Source of the DNA: Chloroflexota bacterium
Lineage (GTDB): Bacteria > Chloroflexota > Anaerolineae > Promineifilales > Promineifilaceae
Assembly (NCBI GenBank): GCA_024277135.1
Contig: JAJRVV010000022.1
Span: 1 to 38,550, forward strand
DNA: 38,550 nucleotides
Reading direction: 5' to 3'
Positions 1 through 7,613 of this stretch are shown here, piece after piece; positions within the stretch are counted from its first letter, which is position 1, and each line of letters starts with the position of its first letter. Below the pieces are notes generated by a model that worked only from the letters and a program-made list of their open reading frames with translations, did not search any database and was not told where the DNA came from. The position numbers were made by a program, and so were the translations under genes.

Positions 1-110
1 CAACGGACAACAATCAACAGTCAACGGACAACAATCAACAGTCAACGGACAACAATCAACAGTCAACGGACAACAATCAACAGTCAACGGACAACAATCA
101 ACAGTCAACC
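1..110. repeat. 21-bp tandem repeat, five copies plus a partial one
   Basis: Five identical head-to-tail copies of a 21-bp AC-rich unit (starting CAACGGACAA and ending ATCAACAGT) fill 1-105, and a partial sixth copy (CAACC) follows. The array may extend left of the window. It sits just past the 3' end of the minus-strand phosphoesterase gene. There are no spacers, so it is not a CRISPR array. Confidence 0.95.
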
Positions 111-116
111 GCATCG

Positions 117-1727
117 TCACTCTTGTTTCTGGGCAAACACCTTCACGGGGACGGGTTGGTCGGCGTCTGGCAGCCATTCCAGCAGTTCGGGGATGTTCGC
201 TGATGCGCCTGGTTTGTCGGGGATGAGGCGCAGGAAGGTTAACTGGTCGTCGCCGCGTAGCAGCCGATCTTCCTGGCGAAAAACGGGGATCCAGGCGCCG
301 GTGTTGATGTACCAAAGCGGGGTTTCGCCGGCTTGAACCACTTTTTCTAACCCGGCGACGTGATTGTGGCCGAAGATGAGGCAGCGAACGGGCAGCGCGC
401 CATTATCACGCCGACGCTGCATCATGGCCGCAATGGCCCGCTCCGCCCAAAGCAGGTAAGGGTAATCCACCACCCGGTCGGGGACGCGCATGAGGTAGGA
501 GGCGATGGTGGCGGAGAAAAGGGCGGTGATGAGGTAGACGGCCGTCAACCCCCAATTCGACAGCACAAAATAGCGCGCCGCCACCAGCAAGAACCCAATC
601 ACCCCCAGGAAAAAGAGCAGGCTGGCGGCGGTGGCAATGCCCGCCAAACGCGAACTGCGCCGCAGCCGCGCCTGAATCTGCGTCTGGATGGCTAACACAT
701 CCTCCCAAAGTTCTTGAGCAACCTGGCTCTGCTTAACCGGCGGGCGGGTTTGTCCCCGCATTTGCCGCCACACATCCTGCGCCTGCTTCTTTTTTGTTTT
801 CCACAGCGCCAGCAGGTAGCGGGGCAGCAAGTCAATCAGAAAAACGATGAAAGCGGAAGGGGCGTTGGTGATGAGCCAGGTGACGTAGCGGGTCATCGGC
901 TTCATGTTGTCGGCAAAGGGGTGGATTTCTTCTACTTTGTTGAAGAAGTAGCGCACGAAGAGGGAGCCGGAAGGCAGCTCGATCTGTTCCGGGTCGTGGG
1001 GCAAAATGGGGTTCTCGAAGTCCTGGAAGGCGTTGGCTGGTTCGTATTGGCAGCCGTGGTCCACGTAGAACAGGCCGGGCTGGTAGTGGAAGGAGGGCTT
1101 GAACTGCACGGCCGTCTGCACTTCTTCCAGGTTAAGTTGGGAAAGCAAGCCTTCGTGGTGGGGCAAAAGCGGCGCTTCGCCGTCCGATTGGATGGCCTGC
1201 TGGAACCAATCATCGTAAGCGGAGACGAGGTGTTGGCGCACCCGCTGCTGCACTTGCGGCCAATGGATTTCGATGTCGTGGTTACCTTTGAGCCAGATGA
1301 TTTGATGCCTTTCGTGGGCCAGGAACCAGGCCAATGCTTGAAAGAAAATCGGATGCCCGGCGGCAATTTGGTTGAGCTTCCACACCGTTTCCGACGGCCG
1401 TGTGCCCAGCCCATACCCTCGTTTGTTGCCGCTCAAATCGGCGTAGCGGGCCACGCCGCACACCCGCTCCAACTCGGCCCCTTCCGGCGGCAGGGACGTG
1501 ACCTGGAGAAAGTCGAAGATGTCTCCGTTCAGAATCAACTGCCACGGTTTGCGGGTGGCGTCGGCGGCGGACGGCCGTTGGCTCAAACCGACGTGATGGG
1601 CCAGCATCCGGGCAAAAGCGGCGTCCTGAAAAAAGTCCTCGTTCCGCGACCAATGGCCGCTGTCCGGGTTTCGTCCTTCGCTCAAGTGAAAGTCGCTGAC
1701 AAAGAGGTAGTTATGAGAAGATGGCAT
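117..1727 (-). CDS. Metallophosphoesterase with central membrane segments
   Basis: This is a 536-residue calcineurin-like phosphoesterase. The metal-binding motifs appear in order: SDFH (Asp12, His14), NGDIFD near residues 67-72, KGNHD near 145-150, and FGHNHVAG near 455. Together they form the two-metal hydrolase site of the family. An insertion of about 200 residues between the third and last motifs has a hydrophobic stretch near 285-310 and two probable transmembrane helices near 363-413, so the enzyme is probably membrane-bound with a cytoplasmic active site. The substrate cannot be read from sequence; UDP-diacylglucosamine hydrolase-like or nucleotide phosphodiesterase activity are possibilities. 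The gene is transcribed alone, divergent from the sugar dehydratase, and starts at ATG (MPSSHNYLF). Confidence 0.85.
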   Translation of the reverse strand: MPSSHNYLFVSDFHLSEGRNPDSGHWSRNEDFFQDAAFARMLAHHVGLSQRPSAADATRKPWQLILNGDIFDFLQVTSLPPEGAELERVCGVARYADLSGNKRGYGLGTRPSETVWKLNQIAAGHPIFFQALAWFLAHERHQIIWLKGNHDIEIHWPQVQQRVRQHLVSAYDDWFQQAIQSDGEAPLLPHHEGLLSQLNLEEVQTAVQFKPSFHYQPGLFYVDHGCQYEPANAFQDFENPILPHDPEQIELPSGSLFVRYFFNKVEEIHPFADNMKPMTRYVTWLITNAPSAFIVFLIDLLPRYLLALWKTKKKQAQDVWRQMRGQTRPPVKQSQVAQELWEDVLAIQTQIQARLRRSSRLAGIATAASLLFFLGVIGFLLVAARYFVLSNWGLTAVYLITALFSATIASYLMRVPDRVVDYPYLLWAERAIAAMMQRRRDNGALPVRCLIFGHNHVAGLEKVVQAGETPLWYINTGAWIPVFRQEDRLLRGDDQLTFLRLIPDKPGASANIPELLEWLPDADQPVPVKVFAQKQE

Positions 1728-1735
1728 GGGTTAGA

Positions 1736-1763
1736 CCTTTTGGATTTTGGATTTTGGATTGCT
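1736..1763. repeat. Short GGATTTT iterations
   Basis: Three consecutive iterations of a TTTTGGA/GGATTTT heptamer lie between the phosphoesterase start and its promoter. The same unit recurs at 8597-8632 and, in reverse orientation, at 30482-30499, so it is a dispersed intergenic repeat. Confidence 0.7.
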
Positions 1764-1859
1764 TCTGGGTCACTCGTTCCTTCTAATATTTGTTGGGCAA
1801 AACTGAGGCCGTAGCCCAAACGAACAACGGCCGTGCAACAGCCAACGTGAACAAATTCA

Positions 1860-1868
1860 AGTATAGCA
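1860..1868 (-). promoter_or_regulatory. Candidate extended -10 promoter for the phosphoesterase gene
   Basis: Read on the minus strand, this is TGC followed by TATACT, an extended -10 element. No good -35 hexamer is present (TTCTTA-like about 18 bp upstream). Transcription would start near 1853, giving a leader of about 125 nt before the ATG at 1727. The same TGC-TAtAcT pattern is seen at 3021, 8690 and 18342. Confidence 0.5.
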
Positions 1869-1946
1869 TAGTCTGAATCAACTTAAGAAGTTAAAATCAG
1901 GGCAGAAGGTGAATATCGCCTTGTCAAAAACAGAGGAGTTGAAAAC

Positions 1947-2981
1947 GTGAAAAACATCATGGTCACCGGCGGCGCCGGGTTTATTGGTTCTAACTTCGTC
2001 ATCCACATGCTGGAGAAGTATGACGATTATCAGATCGTCGTCTACGACAAACTCACCTATGCCGGGAATATGGACAACCTGCTGGACGTGTCCGACGATC
2101 CCCGTTACACCTTTGTTAAAGCGGATATTTGCGACGCTGCGGCCGTAGAGCAAGCCATCCAGCAGCACAACATAGACACCATCGTCAACTTCGCCGCCGA
2201 AACCCACGTGGATCGTTCCATCATGAACCCCGACGCCTTCATCCAGACCAGCGTGTACGGAACTTACGTCTTGCTGGAGGCGGCGCGCAAATTCGGCCTG
2301 GAACGATACCACCAAATTTCCACCGATGAAGTGTACGGCCACATCCCGGCCGGCTATTCCAGCGTGGAAACGGACAATCTGGAACCGCGCAGCCCCTACG
2401 CCGCCAGCAAAGCCAGCGCCGATTTGTTAGTCAACGCTTACTGGGTCACTTACCAACTGCCGGTGACGATCACGCGCGGCTCCAACAACATCGGCCCTTT
2501 CCAATACCCGGAAAAAGTAGTGCCCCTCTTTGCCACCAACGCCATTGACGGCGAACCGCTGCCGGTGTATGGCGACGGCCGTCAAATGCGCGAGTATCAA
2601 TACGTGCGTGACCATTGCGAAGCGATTGATCTGGTTCTACACAAAGGCGTTTTGGGCGAGGCGTACAACATCGGCACCGGCGTCGAGATGGAAAACCTGG
2701 CGATGGTCGAAATTTTGCTCGATGAATTGCGCCTCTCCTCCGACCTCATCCGCCACGTGGCCGACCGGCCCGGCCATGACCGCCGCTACAGTCTGGACAT
2801 CGGCAAGATCAGAGCGTTAGGCTGGCGGCCGCGCCATTCGGCGGAAGAAGCGATCCGGGTCACGGCCCGCTGGTATCGGGACAACGAATGGTGGTGGCGC
2901 AAAATCAAGAGCGGCGAGTTCAAGGCGTATTATCAGGCGCAGTACGGCCGTCGTCTCCAGGAAGCTGCGCCAACTAACTAA
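1947..2981 (+). CDS. rfbB: dTDP-glucose 4,6-dehydratase
   Basis: This 344-residue extended short-chain dehydrogenase/reductase matches RmlB/RfbB, which converts dTDP-glucose to dTDP-4-keto-6-deoxyglucose for deoxysugar synthesis in the cytoplasm. The N-terminal NAD-binding motif GGAGFIG (residues 8-14) and the catalytic residues Thr126-Asp127-Glu128 and Tyr151-x3-Lys155 are all present, as are the family segments HVDRSI and SNNIGPFQYPEK. Length is normal. The start is GTG, chosen because GAGGAG-like Shine-Dalgarno bases (1933-1938) sit at proper spacing and the Rossmann strand begins directly after it. The other rml genes (A, C, D) are not adjacent, so it works with genes elsewhere. Confidence 0.95.
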   Translation: MKNIMVTGGAGFIGSNFVIHMLEKYDDYQIVVYDKLTYAGNMDNLLDVSDDPRYTFVKADICDAAAVEQAIQQHNIDTIVNFAAETHVDRSIMNPDAFIQTSVYGTYVLLEAARKFGLERYHQISTDEVYGHIPAGYSSVETDNLEPRSPYAASKASADLLVNAYWVTYQLPVTITRGSNNIGPFQYPEKVVPLFATNAIDGEPLPVYGDGRQMREYQYVRDHCEAIDLVLHKGVLGEAYNIGTGVEMENLAMVEILLDELRLSSDLIRHVADRPGHDRRYSLDIGKIRALGWRPRHSAEEAIRVTARWYRDNEWWWRKIKSGEFKAYYQAQYGRRLQEAAPTN

Positions 2982-3020
2982 CAGACCCCGACAGGCTTTC
3001 CAACAGAAAAGCGGCATTTA

Positions 3021-3029
3021 TGCTACACT
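3021..3029 (+). promoter_or_regulatory. Candidate extended -10 promoter for the DUF433/DUF5615 pair
   Basis: TGC followed by TACACT lies about 77 bp before the antitoxin start, consistent with an extended -10 promoter. No convincing -35 is visible. The gene itself has a strong GAGGTGA ribosome site just before its ATG. Confidence 0.45.
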
Positions 3030-3105
3030 TTCCATGAACGATACTCAACAAACAGTGTACGATTGAAGTCAATATCGCTTCAAAAAATTAGCGCGAGGTG
3101 ATTCT

Positions 3106-3333
3106 ATGAACCAGAAAATGATCGGCCGTTATATTGTGACTGATCCAGAGATTTGTCATGGAAAACCTACATTTCGTGGCACGCGAATCATGGTCTGGCA
3201 AGTTTTAGAACAAGTGGCCGGTGGCATGGCCTGGGAAACGATTGAAGAAGAGTGGCGGGGAAAAGTCAGTAAAGAAGCCATCGCTGAAGCAGTGCGTTTA
3301 GCCAGTCAGGCTTTCATTGAACATGCTGACTAA
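3106..3333 (+). CDS. DUF433 antitoxin-like protein
   Basis: This 75-residue protein matches the DUF433 family: an IVTDPEICHGKPTFRGTRI-type N-terminal segment, then a helical half with a predicted helix-turn-helix (residues about 28-70). DUF433 proteins usually pair with a DUF5615 PIN-like nuclease as the antitoxin, and such a gene follows 23 bp downstream. The start is supported by GAGGTGA about 6 bp upstream. The expected role is binding the toxin and repressing the shared promoter; this rests on family and context, not on a residue-level signature. Confidence 0.8.
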   Translation: MNQKMIGRYIVTDPEICHGKPTFRGTRIMVWQVLEQVAGGMAWETIEEEWRGKVSKEAIAEAVRLASQAFIEHAD

Positions 3334-3356
3334 TACGCTTTTGGTTTAACGCCTGC

Positions 3357-3743
3357 ATGATCATCATTGACGAAAATTTCCCAGATAGTCAACGCCACCT
3401 CTTGCAAAGCTGGCGTGTTTCATTTAAGCAAATCGCTTTTGAAATTGGTCGTGAGGGGTTAAAAGATGATGAAATTATCCCCTTGCTGCACCAATTGAAT
3501 AAGCCGACATTTTTCACACTTGACGATGATTTTTTCAAACCTAAATTGCGCCATGCTCAGTATTGTTTGCTCTACCTGGACGTCGCTCAATATGAATCAG
3601 CAGCTTTCATTCGTCGAACCCTGAAACATTCTGATTTCAACACGAAAGCCAAACGAATGGGAAACGTCATTCGGGTCTCCCACAAGGGGCTTACAGTTTG
3701 GAAGTTACATGCGGAAGAAAAAGTACAGTTCAGTTGGAGTTAA
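3357..3743 (+). CDS. DUF5615 PIN-like toxin
   Basis: This 128-residue protein resembles DUF5615 PIN-like proteins. It has an N-terminal MIIIDENFP strand with an acidic pair, a middle acidic segment (LKDDEI) and the late TLDDDFF motif near residues 58-64. These acidic clusters are the usual metal-binding positions of PIN ribonucleases. It lies 23 bp behind the DUF433 gene with no clear ribosome site of its own, suggesting co-transcription and coupled translation. The predicted role is the RNase toxin of a type II toxin-antitoxin pair; the target RNA is unknown. The AT-richer composition of this pair compared with its neighbours fits a mobile accessory origin. Confidence 0.75.
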   Translation: MIIIDENFPDSQRHLLQSWRVSFKQIAFEIGREGLKDDEIIPLLHQLNKPTFFTLDDDFFKPKLRHAQYCLLYLDVAQYESAAFIRRTLKHSDFNTKAKRMGNVIRVSHKGLTVWKLHAEEKVQFSWS

Positions 3744-3760
3744 TAAAGCCATTATTTACC

Positions 3761-5080
3761 ATGCCTATGCGAATCCTGCTACTCATACTCTCCCTTTTTG
3801 CTCTCGCCGCCTGTCAGGCGGATGACCCGACAGCGACGGCCGTCGCCAACATCACCCCGCCCATCGCCCCCACCGACACCCCGCCGCCATCCCCGCCGCC
3901 CGCCAACACCGCCGCCCCCCTGCCCACCGACGCCCCCACCCTGACGCCGACCATCACTCCCGCCTCCACCCCAACGCCGCCGCCAACGAACACACCCATC
4001 CCGGAAAACCCGGCGGCCAGCATCACGCTGGTTCCCATCATCAGCGGCGGGCTGACCAAGCCGGTTTTTCTCACCCACGCCGGGGACGGCCGTCTCTTCA
4101 TCGTCGAGCAGCCGGGGCAAATCAAGATTTGGGCCGATGGCGTTCTTTTGCCACAGCCGTTCCTGGATGTGAGCGGACGGGTCAGCACAAACGCCAACGA
4201 GCGCGGTTTATTCAGCATCGCCTTTCATCCTGATTATGGCGAAAACGGCCGTTTCTTCATCAACTACACCAACCGCGACGGCAACACCGTCATCAGCCGC
4301 TGGCAAGTTGACCCGGACAACCCGGACCGGGCCAACCCCGACAGCGAAGCGATCCTGCTCACCATCCGCCAGCCCTACGGCAACCACAACGGCGGCGGCA
4401 TGGCCTTTGGCCCGGACGGTTATCTCTATATCGGCATGGGCGACGGCGGCAGCGCAGACGACCCGGAAGGGAACGGCCAAAATCCGGCCACCCTGCTGGG
4501 GACGATGCTGCGGATTGACGTGGATCATGAGGGCAATGGCGCTTTGTACAGCATCCCGCCAGACAACCCCTTCGTCAACGACAACGCCGCTCGCAATGAA
4601 ATTTGGGCCACCGGCCTGCGCAATCCGTGGCGTTTCAGCTTCGACCGGCTCAGCGGCGACCTGTACATCGCCGACGTCGGCCAAAACTTGTGGGAAGAGG
4701 CGCATGTGCAGCCGGCCGGCAGCCCCGGCGGTGAAAATTATGGCTGGAACATCCTGGAAGGGACGCACTGTTTCCTGACGGACAACTGCGATCCAACCGG
4801 CCTGGAACAACCGATTTTTGAGTATGACCACAGCCTGGGCTGTTCGATCACGGGCGGCTATGTGTATCGCGGCCAAAAATATCTGGCGTTGTATGGCAAT
4901 TATTTTGCGGCGGATTTTTGCACCGGCGTGATTTGGCGGCTTTTCCCAAAGGCAGATGGTTCCTGGGATACGGCCGTCCTCCTCCAATCCGGCCTCAACA
5001 TTTCCAGCTTTGGCGAAGACGTGAACGGCGAACTATACCTGCTCGACCATACCGGCGGCGCCGTTTATCAGATTCAGTAA
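3761..5080 (+). CDS. Lipoprotein PQQ-dependent sugar dehydrogenase-like protein
   Basis: This 439-residue protein starts at ATG (MPMRILLL); a TTG 63 bp upstream lies inside the preceding toxin gene and is unlikely. Residues 1-18 form a lipoprotein signal ending in the lipobox LAAC. A linker of about 60 residues rich in Pro and Thr follows, then a glucose/sorbosone dehydrogenase-type six-bladed beta-propeller. Family segments seen are LTKPVFLTHAGDGRLFIVEQPG, RGLFSIAFHPDY, NHNGGGMAFGPDGYLYIGMGDGG, LRNPWRFSFD and NYGWN. The predicted role is oxidation of a sugar or polyol outside the membrane with PQQ, though many members are uncharacterised. A strong hairpin follows the stop. Confidence 0.88.
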   Translation: MPMRILLLILSLFALAACQADDPTATAVANITPPIAPTDTPPPSPPPANTAAPLPTDAPTLTPTITPASTPTPPPTNTPIPENPAASITLVPIISGGLTKPVFLTHAGDGRLFIVEQPGQIKIWADGVLLPQPFLDVSGRVSTNANERGLFSIAFHPDYGENGRFFINYTNRDGNTVISRWQVDPDNPDRANPDSEAILLTIRQPYGNHNGGGMAFGPDGYLYIGMGDGGSADDPEGNGQNPATLLGTMLRIDVDHEGNGALYSIPPDNPFVNDNAARNEIWATGLRNPWRFSFDRLSGDLYIADVGQNLWEEAHVQPAGSPGGENYGWNILEGTHCFLTDNCDPTGLEQPIFEYDHSLGCSITGGYVYRGQKYLALYGNYFAADFCTGVIWRLFPKADGSWDTAVLLQSGLNISSFGEDVNGELYLLDHTGGAVYQIQ

Positions 5081-5090
5081 TTCAACAAGG

Positions 5091-5117
5091 TGTTTCGGGA
5101 ATTGCATTCCCGAAACA
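5091..5117 (+). terminator. Perfect 12-bp hairpin after the sugar dehydrogenase gene
   Basis: TGTTTCGGGAAT, a 3-nt loop (TGC), and its exact complement lie 11 bp after the stop codon. There is no following T-run, so it may be a non-canonical terminator or an mRNA 3'-end stabiliser. Confidence 0.55.
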
Positions 5118-5131
5118 TGCCATCCAAAATA

Positions 5132-5234
5132 GGTAACTGCTAACCACAAAGGCACAAAAACACAAAGTTTCTCTGGTTTTTCTTTGTGCCTTCGTGTCTT
5201 TGTGGTGAAATTCCAGAGGGGCTTAGTAGTTACC
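5132..5234. mobile_element. 103-bp MITE-like element with terminal inverted repeats and target duplication
   Basis: The ends are 12-bp inverted repeats, GGTAACTGCTAA at 5132-5143 and TTAGTAGTTACC at 5223-5234, with one mismatch. An identical hexamer AAAATA flanks both sides (5126-5131 and 5235-5240), as a target-site duplication would. Inside, a 25-bp imperfect inverted repeat (5143-5167 with 5182-5206, about 4 mismatches, ACCACAAAG... type) forms a long hairpin. There is no ORF, so it would be a non-autonomous element moved by a transposase encoded elsewhere. Confidence 0.75.
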
Positions 5235-5282
5235 AAAATAGGAAAGTTAAAAGCGAGCGAACCTCTAAATCCGAATGACTTT

Positions 5283-5534
5283 CTACTTGAGAAGACGATC
5301 ATATTTATCATGACTGCCTATCCAAACCCATATGAAGTCGGAGTCATCCTTTATGGCTAAGGCGCGATAAGTCAGACCGATTCGCGCTGACCAAAACCCG
5401 CCCACTTTCTTAAAATGAAGGGATGGATAGGCAGAATCTTGCTTGAGCAATTCGAAGTTTTTCCTGGCAAGTTGCTGTATCGGGTCGGGAAGCGCGTTAA
5501 AACGATCCCAAAATTGAGGCGTTGTACGATGCAT
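5283..5534 (-). CDS. RelE/ParE-type toxin
   Basis: This 83-residue basic protein has the RelE/ParE layout: an N-terminal helical half (FWDRFNALPDPIQQLARKNFELL), then beta strands with LHFKKVGGFWSARIGLTYRALA and a C-terminal FIWVWIGSHDKYDRLL. The ending resembles HigB/YoeB-like proteins of the ParE superfamily, predicted ribosome-dependent mRNA interferases or gyrase poisons. Its ATG directly follows the antitoxin stop (TGA-ATG, no gap), indicating coupled translation. The target cannot be assigned from sequence. Confidence 0.8.
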   Translation of the reverse strand: MHRTTPQFWDRFNALPDPIQQLARKNFELLKQDSAYPSLHFKKVGGFWSARIGLTYRALAIKDDSDFIWVWIGSHDKYDRLLK

Positions 5535-5735
5535 TCAAATCTGTTGCAGTGTGTTTTGCGCTTTGGCCGCGCGCGCTTCTTCAATTAAAAAATCAAGTTT
5601 ACCAGCAGCAGCGTCCATTTCAATTTGTTTATCCCATTGTTCCCAATCTTTTTCGGCAAACCATTTGCGTAGGCGCGCAAACTCGCTGTATGGCAGAGAC
5701 TCAATTTCAGATTGGATAAATTCAACTTGTGTCAT
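5535..5735 (-). CDS. Antitoxin of the RelE/ParE-type pair
   Basis: This 66-residue acidic helical protein (MTQVEFIQSEIESLPYSEFARLRKWF...) resembles short antitoxins placed before RelE/ParE toxins. No clear DNA-binding domain is visible. The N-terminal segment up to about residue 27 is typical of the small 'addiction module' antitoxins, and the C-terminal half probably wraps the toxin. It is the first gene of the two-gene unit and abuts the toxin gene exactly. Confidence 0.75.
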   Translation of the reverse strand: MTQVEFIQSEIESLPYSEFARLRKWFAEKDWEQWDKQIEMDAAAGKLDFLIEEARAAKAQNTLQQI

Positions 5736-5910
5736 ATGAACCGCCTTGTTTTAGTTGCTTCAAGGGTAACATCCCAATATTCTGGGGCTGTGGCCGGTCT
5801 CCCGACCATGCCACAACTACCCCAAGTTTTTGAGAAGATACCTTCAAGGTGCGTATATTTTACACGATCCTCTTTCATTCCCACACGGGGCATGAGAACG
5901 AACTTTCTCC

Positions 5911-5938
5911 GTAGGGTAATTTTGCAAAATTGCCCTAC
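5911..5938. repeat. 28-bp near-perfect palindrome
   Basis: GTAGGGTAATTTTG is followed at once by CAAAATTGCCCTAC, giving 14 paired positions with a single T/C difference that still pairs as G-U in RNA. It lies just after the stop of the minus-strand helicase-domain gene and could act as its terminator or be a copy of a dispersed palindromic element. There is no T-run. Confidence 0.7.
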
Positions 5939-5947
5939 ATTTTCATC

Positions 5948-7594
5948 TCAACCCGTCTCCGCCTCAATATCCAGCAGCAGGCCCAACTGCGCCGCCGCCG
6001 CCGCCAGCTTCGGCCAATCGCGGACGACAACCGCCAAATCTCCCAAACTCTCCCCCAAAAAATCGCGCGTCTTCGGGTTTTGGCGCAGCGTTTCTAAAAT
6101 CCCCTTGTCCCGCACCCGCAGGATGACGGCCGTTTCGATTTTCCCTTCCACGCCCCGCTCCGCCCAACGGGTGATGGCCCGCCTGATGCCCAGCGGCAGC
6201 GGCCGTTCAGTCGCGTCCTGAAGGAACTGCAAAATCCGGTCGGGCTGAATGCCCTGCGCCGCCGCCTTGCGCAAGGATTGCGGCGTTAATCGGTATTGGA
6301 ACGGCCGTCCCACAGATACCGCCTCCATATCGCCAATGCGCGCGGCCTGGAAACGCGCATACCGGTCAGCGTTGTACGGCGCTACCAACACGCCATCCGC
6401 CTGCGCTGCCAGCGGAACCCGCAGCGCATCCGGCGGCGGCGGCGCGCCATGCAGCCAATCTGACGCTCGCGCCGTCAATCGGAAGGCGGCGGCGTCCACA
6501 GAACCGCCGCCCATCTCCACCAACCCCAGCCAGGTCAGCGGCCCGGCCAGCAAAAAGCGAATCAGCCGCCCTTCCACCCCCGGCCAGTTGTCAAACCCCC
6601 GCAAAAACTGGCCCGACGCCTCATCCCGGATGTACCAGGTGTCGTAATTTCCGTCCGGCCGTTGGAAATCGGGGTCGGTTTCATGAATCAGGCTCACCAG
6701 ATCGGCCACGGCAAACCACTCCGGCTGGCGGGGCAAGACATCCAGTACGGCCGTCCGCGCCAGAATCGGATCATTTTCCCACCCCTCCCCTTCGCAGATG
6801 AGGCCGGGCGCGCGCCGCAGCTCATTCCAGCCGCTGGCGCTCCAGGCGTCGGCCAACGCCCGCAGTTGGGCTTCCCGGCTTTCCTTGAGCCAGGTCAACG
6901 CCGCCCGCGTCGGCCGCAAACCCGCCTCCGTTTGCCGCAGCCAGTTCATCTCCCGCGCCAGGGTCAACAGCAAGGAGCGGCGCGACGGCCGGGCATCAAG
7001 CAGAACACGCGCCCACGCCACCCCATCGAGCGCGTCAATTTGGGCCAAAGCCAGCATCGTGGTCAAATCATCTACGGCATGGGTGACGGCCGTCGTCCAT
7101 TCATCTGGCGGCGAGACAGGCGTCAGGGCGGGAACGGCCGTTTCCTGAATATCCGGCTTTTTATCCGGCGCGGGAAATTGGGCCAGCAGTTCGGCGGGCA
7201 GATAGAAAAACTCGATCATGCCTTCGGCCGTCTCGTCAAAGCCGCGATACAAAAAGCCGCGATACCAGAGCGCTTCGGCGGGGCTGACCGGGTCCAGCCA
7301 CGGCTCCTCCCGCTCCATCCGGCCCGGCCCCATTTGCCGCACTTCCCCATGCTGGCGGCTGAAGGCAGCCACGGGGATACGGCCGTGTTGAGCCGCCAAA
7401 TCATGCAAAGCGGCCGCTTCTTCAGGCGGCAAATACATCATCTCTTGCATCAAATCCAGGCTGAGCAGGGCCGCCGCCACCGCTTTGACGCAGGCCGCTT
7501 TGTCCGCCCCGGTCAAATCCAACTCCCACCACTCCCCAATCACGCGCAGCACAATCAGGTCATGGTCTTGGAGAGCTTGCTCTAAAGAATGCAT
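5948..7594 (-). CDS. XPB/Ssl2-like helicase-associated domain protein, no motor
   Basis: This protein of about 548 residues has a C-terminal part (roughly 390-545) that resembles the helicase-associated domain found with XPB-type helicases: DGVLVAPYNADRYARFQAARIGD, FQYRLTPQSLRKAAAQGIQPDRILQFLQ and PLGIRRAITRWAERG. No Walker A, DEAD/DEAH box or other motor motif is present, so it is not an active helicase by itself. The N-terminal half is helical and Trp-rich with no clear assignment. ATG at 7594 (MHSLEQ) is preferred over an in-frame TTG at 7621 that overlaps the upstream gene. It probably forms an operon with the lipid kinase 19 bp upstream. The role is unknown; DNA repair or regulation is possible. 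Confidence 0.7.
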   Translation of the reverse strand: MHSLEQALQDHDLIVLRVIGEWWELDLTGADKAACVKAVAAALLSLDLMQEMMYLPPEEAAALHDLAAQHGRIPVAAFSRQHGEVRQMGPGRMEREEPWLDPVSPAEALWYRGFLYRGFDETAEGMIEFFYLPAELLAQFPAPDKKPDIQETAVPALTPVSPPDEWTTAVTHAVDDLTTMLALAQIDALDGVAWARVLLDARPSRRSLLLTLAREMNWLRQTEAGLRPTRAALTWLKESREAQLRALADAWSASGWNELRRAPGLICEGEGWENDPILARTAVLDVLPRQPEWFAVADLVSLIHETDPDFQRPDGNYDTWYIRDEASGQFLRGFDNWPGVEGRLIRFLLAGPLTWLGLVEMGGGSVDAAAFRLTARASDWLHGAPPPPDALRVPLAAQADGVLVAPYNADRYARFQAARIGDMEAVSVGRPFQYRLTPQSLRKAAAQGIQPDRILQFLQDATERPLPLGIRRAITRWAERGVEGKIETAVILRVRDKGILETLRQNPKTRDFLGESLGDLAVVVRDWPKLAAAAAQLGLLLDIEAETG

Positions 7595-7613
7595 CTTTCT
7601 CAAGGGAAGTGAC

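Noticed and set aside
1-105. Possible CRISPR array
   Set aside because: The 21-bp units are head to tail with no spacers, and no cas gene is present.
714-1814. Long plus-strand ORF opposite the phosphoesterase gene
   Set aside because: It is antisense to a gene with intact catalytic motifs, has no family resemblance, and has biased composition typical of a shadow frame.
3698-3760. Upstream TTG start for the sugar dehydrogenase
   Set aside because: It lies inside the toxin gene and would place residues before a clean lipoprotein signal peptide that starts at 3761.
6662-7585. Plus-strand ORF of 307 residues opposite the helicase-domain gene
   Set aside because: Arg/Gln-rich composition with no recognisable domain; it is the complement of a real gene.
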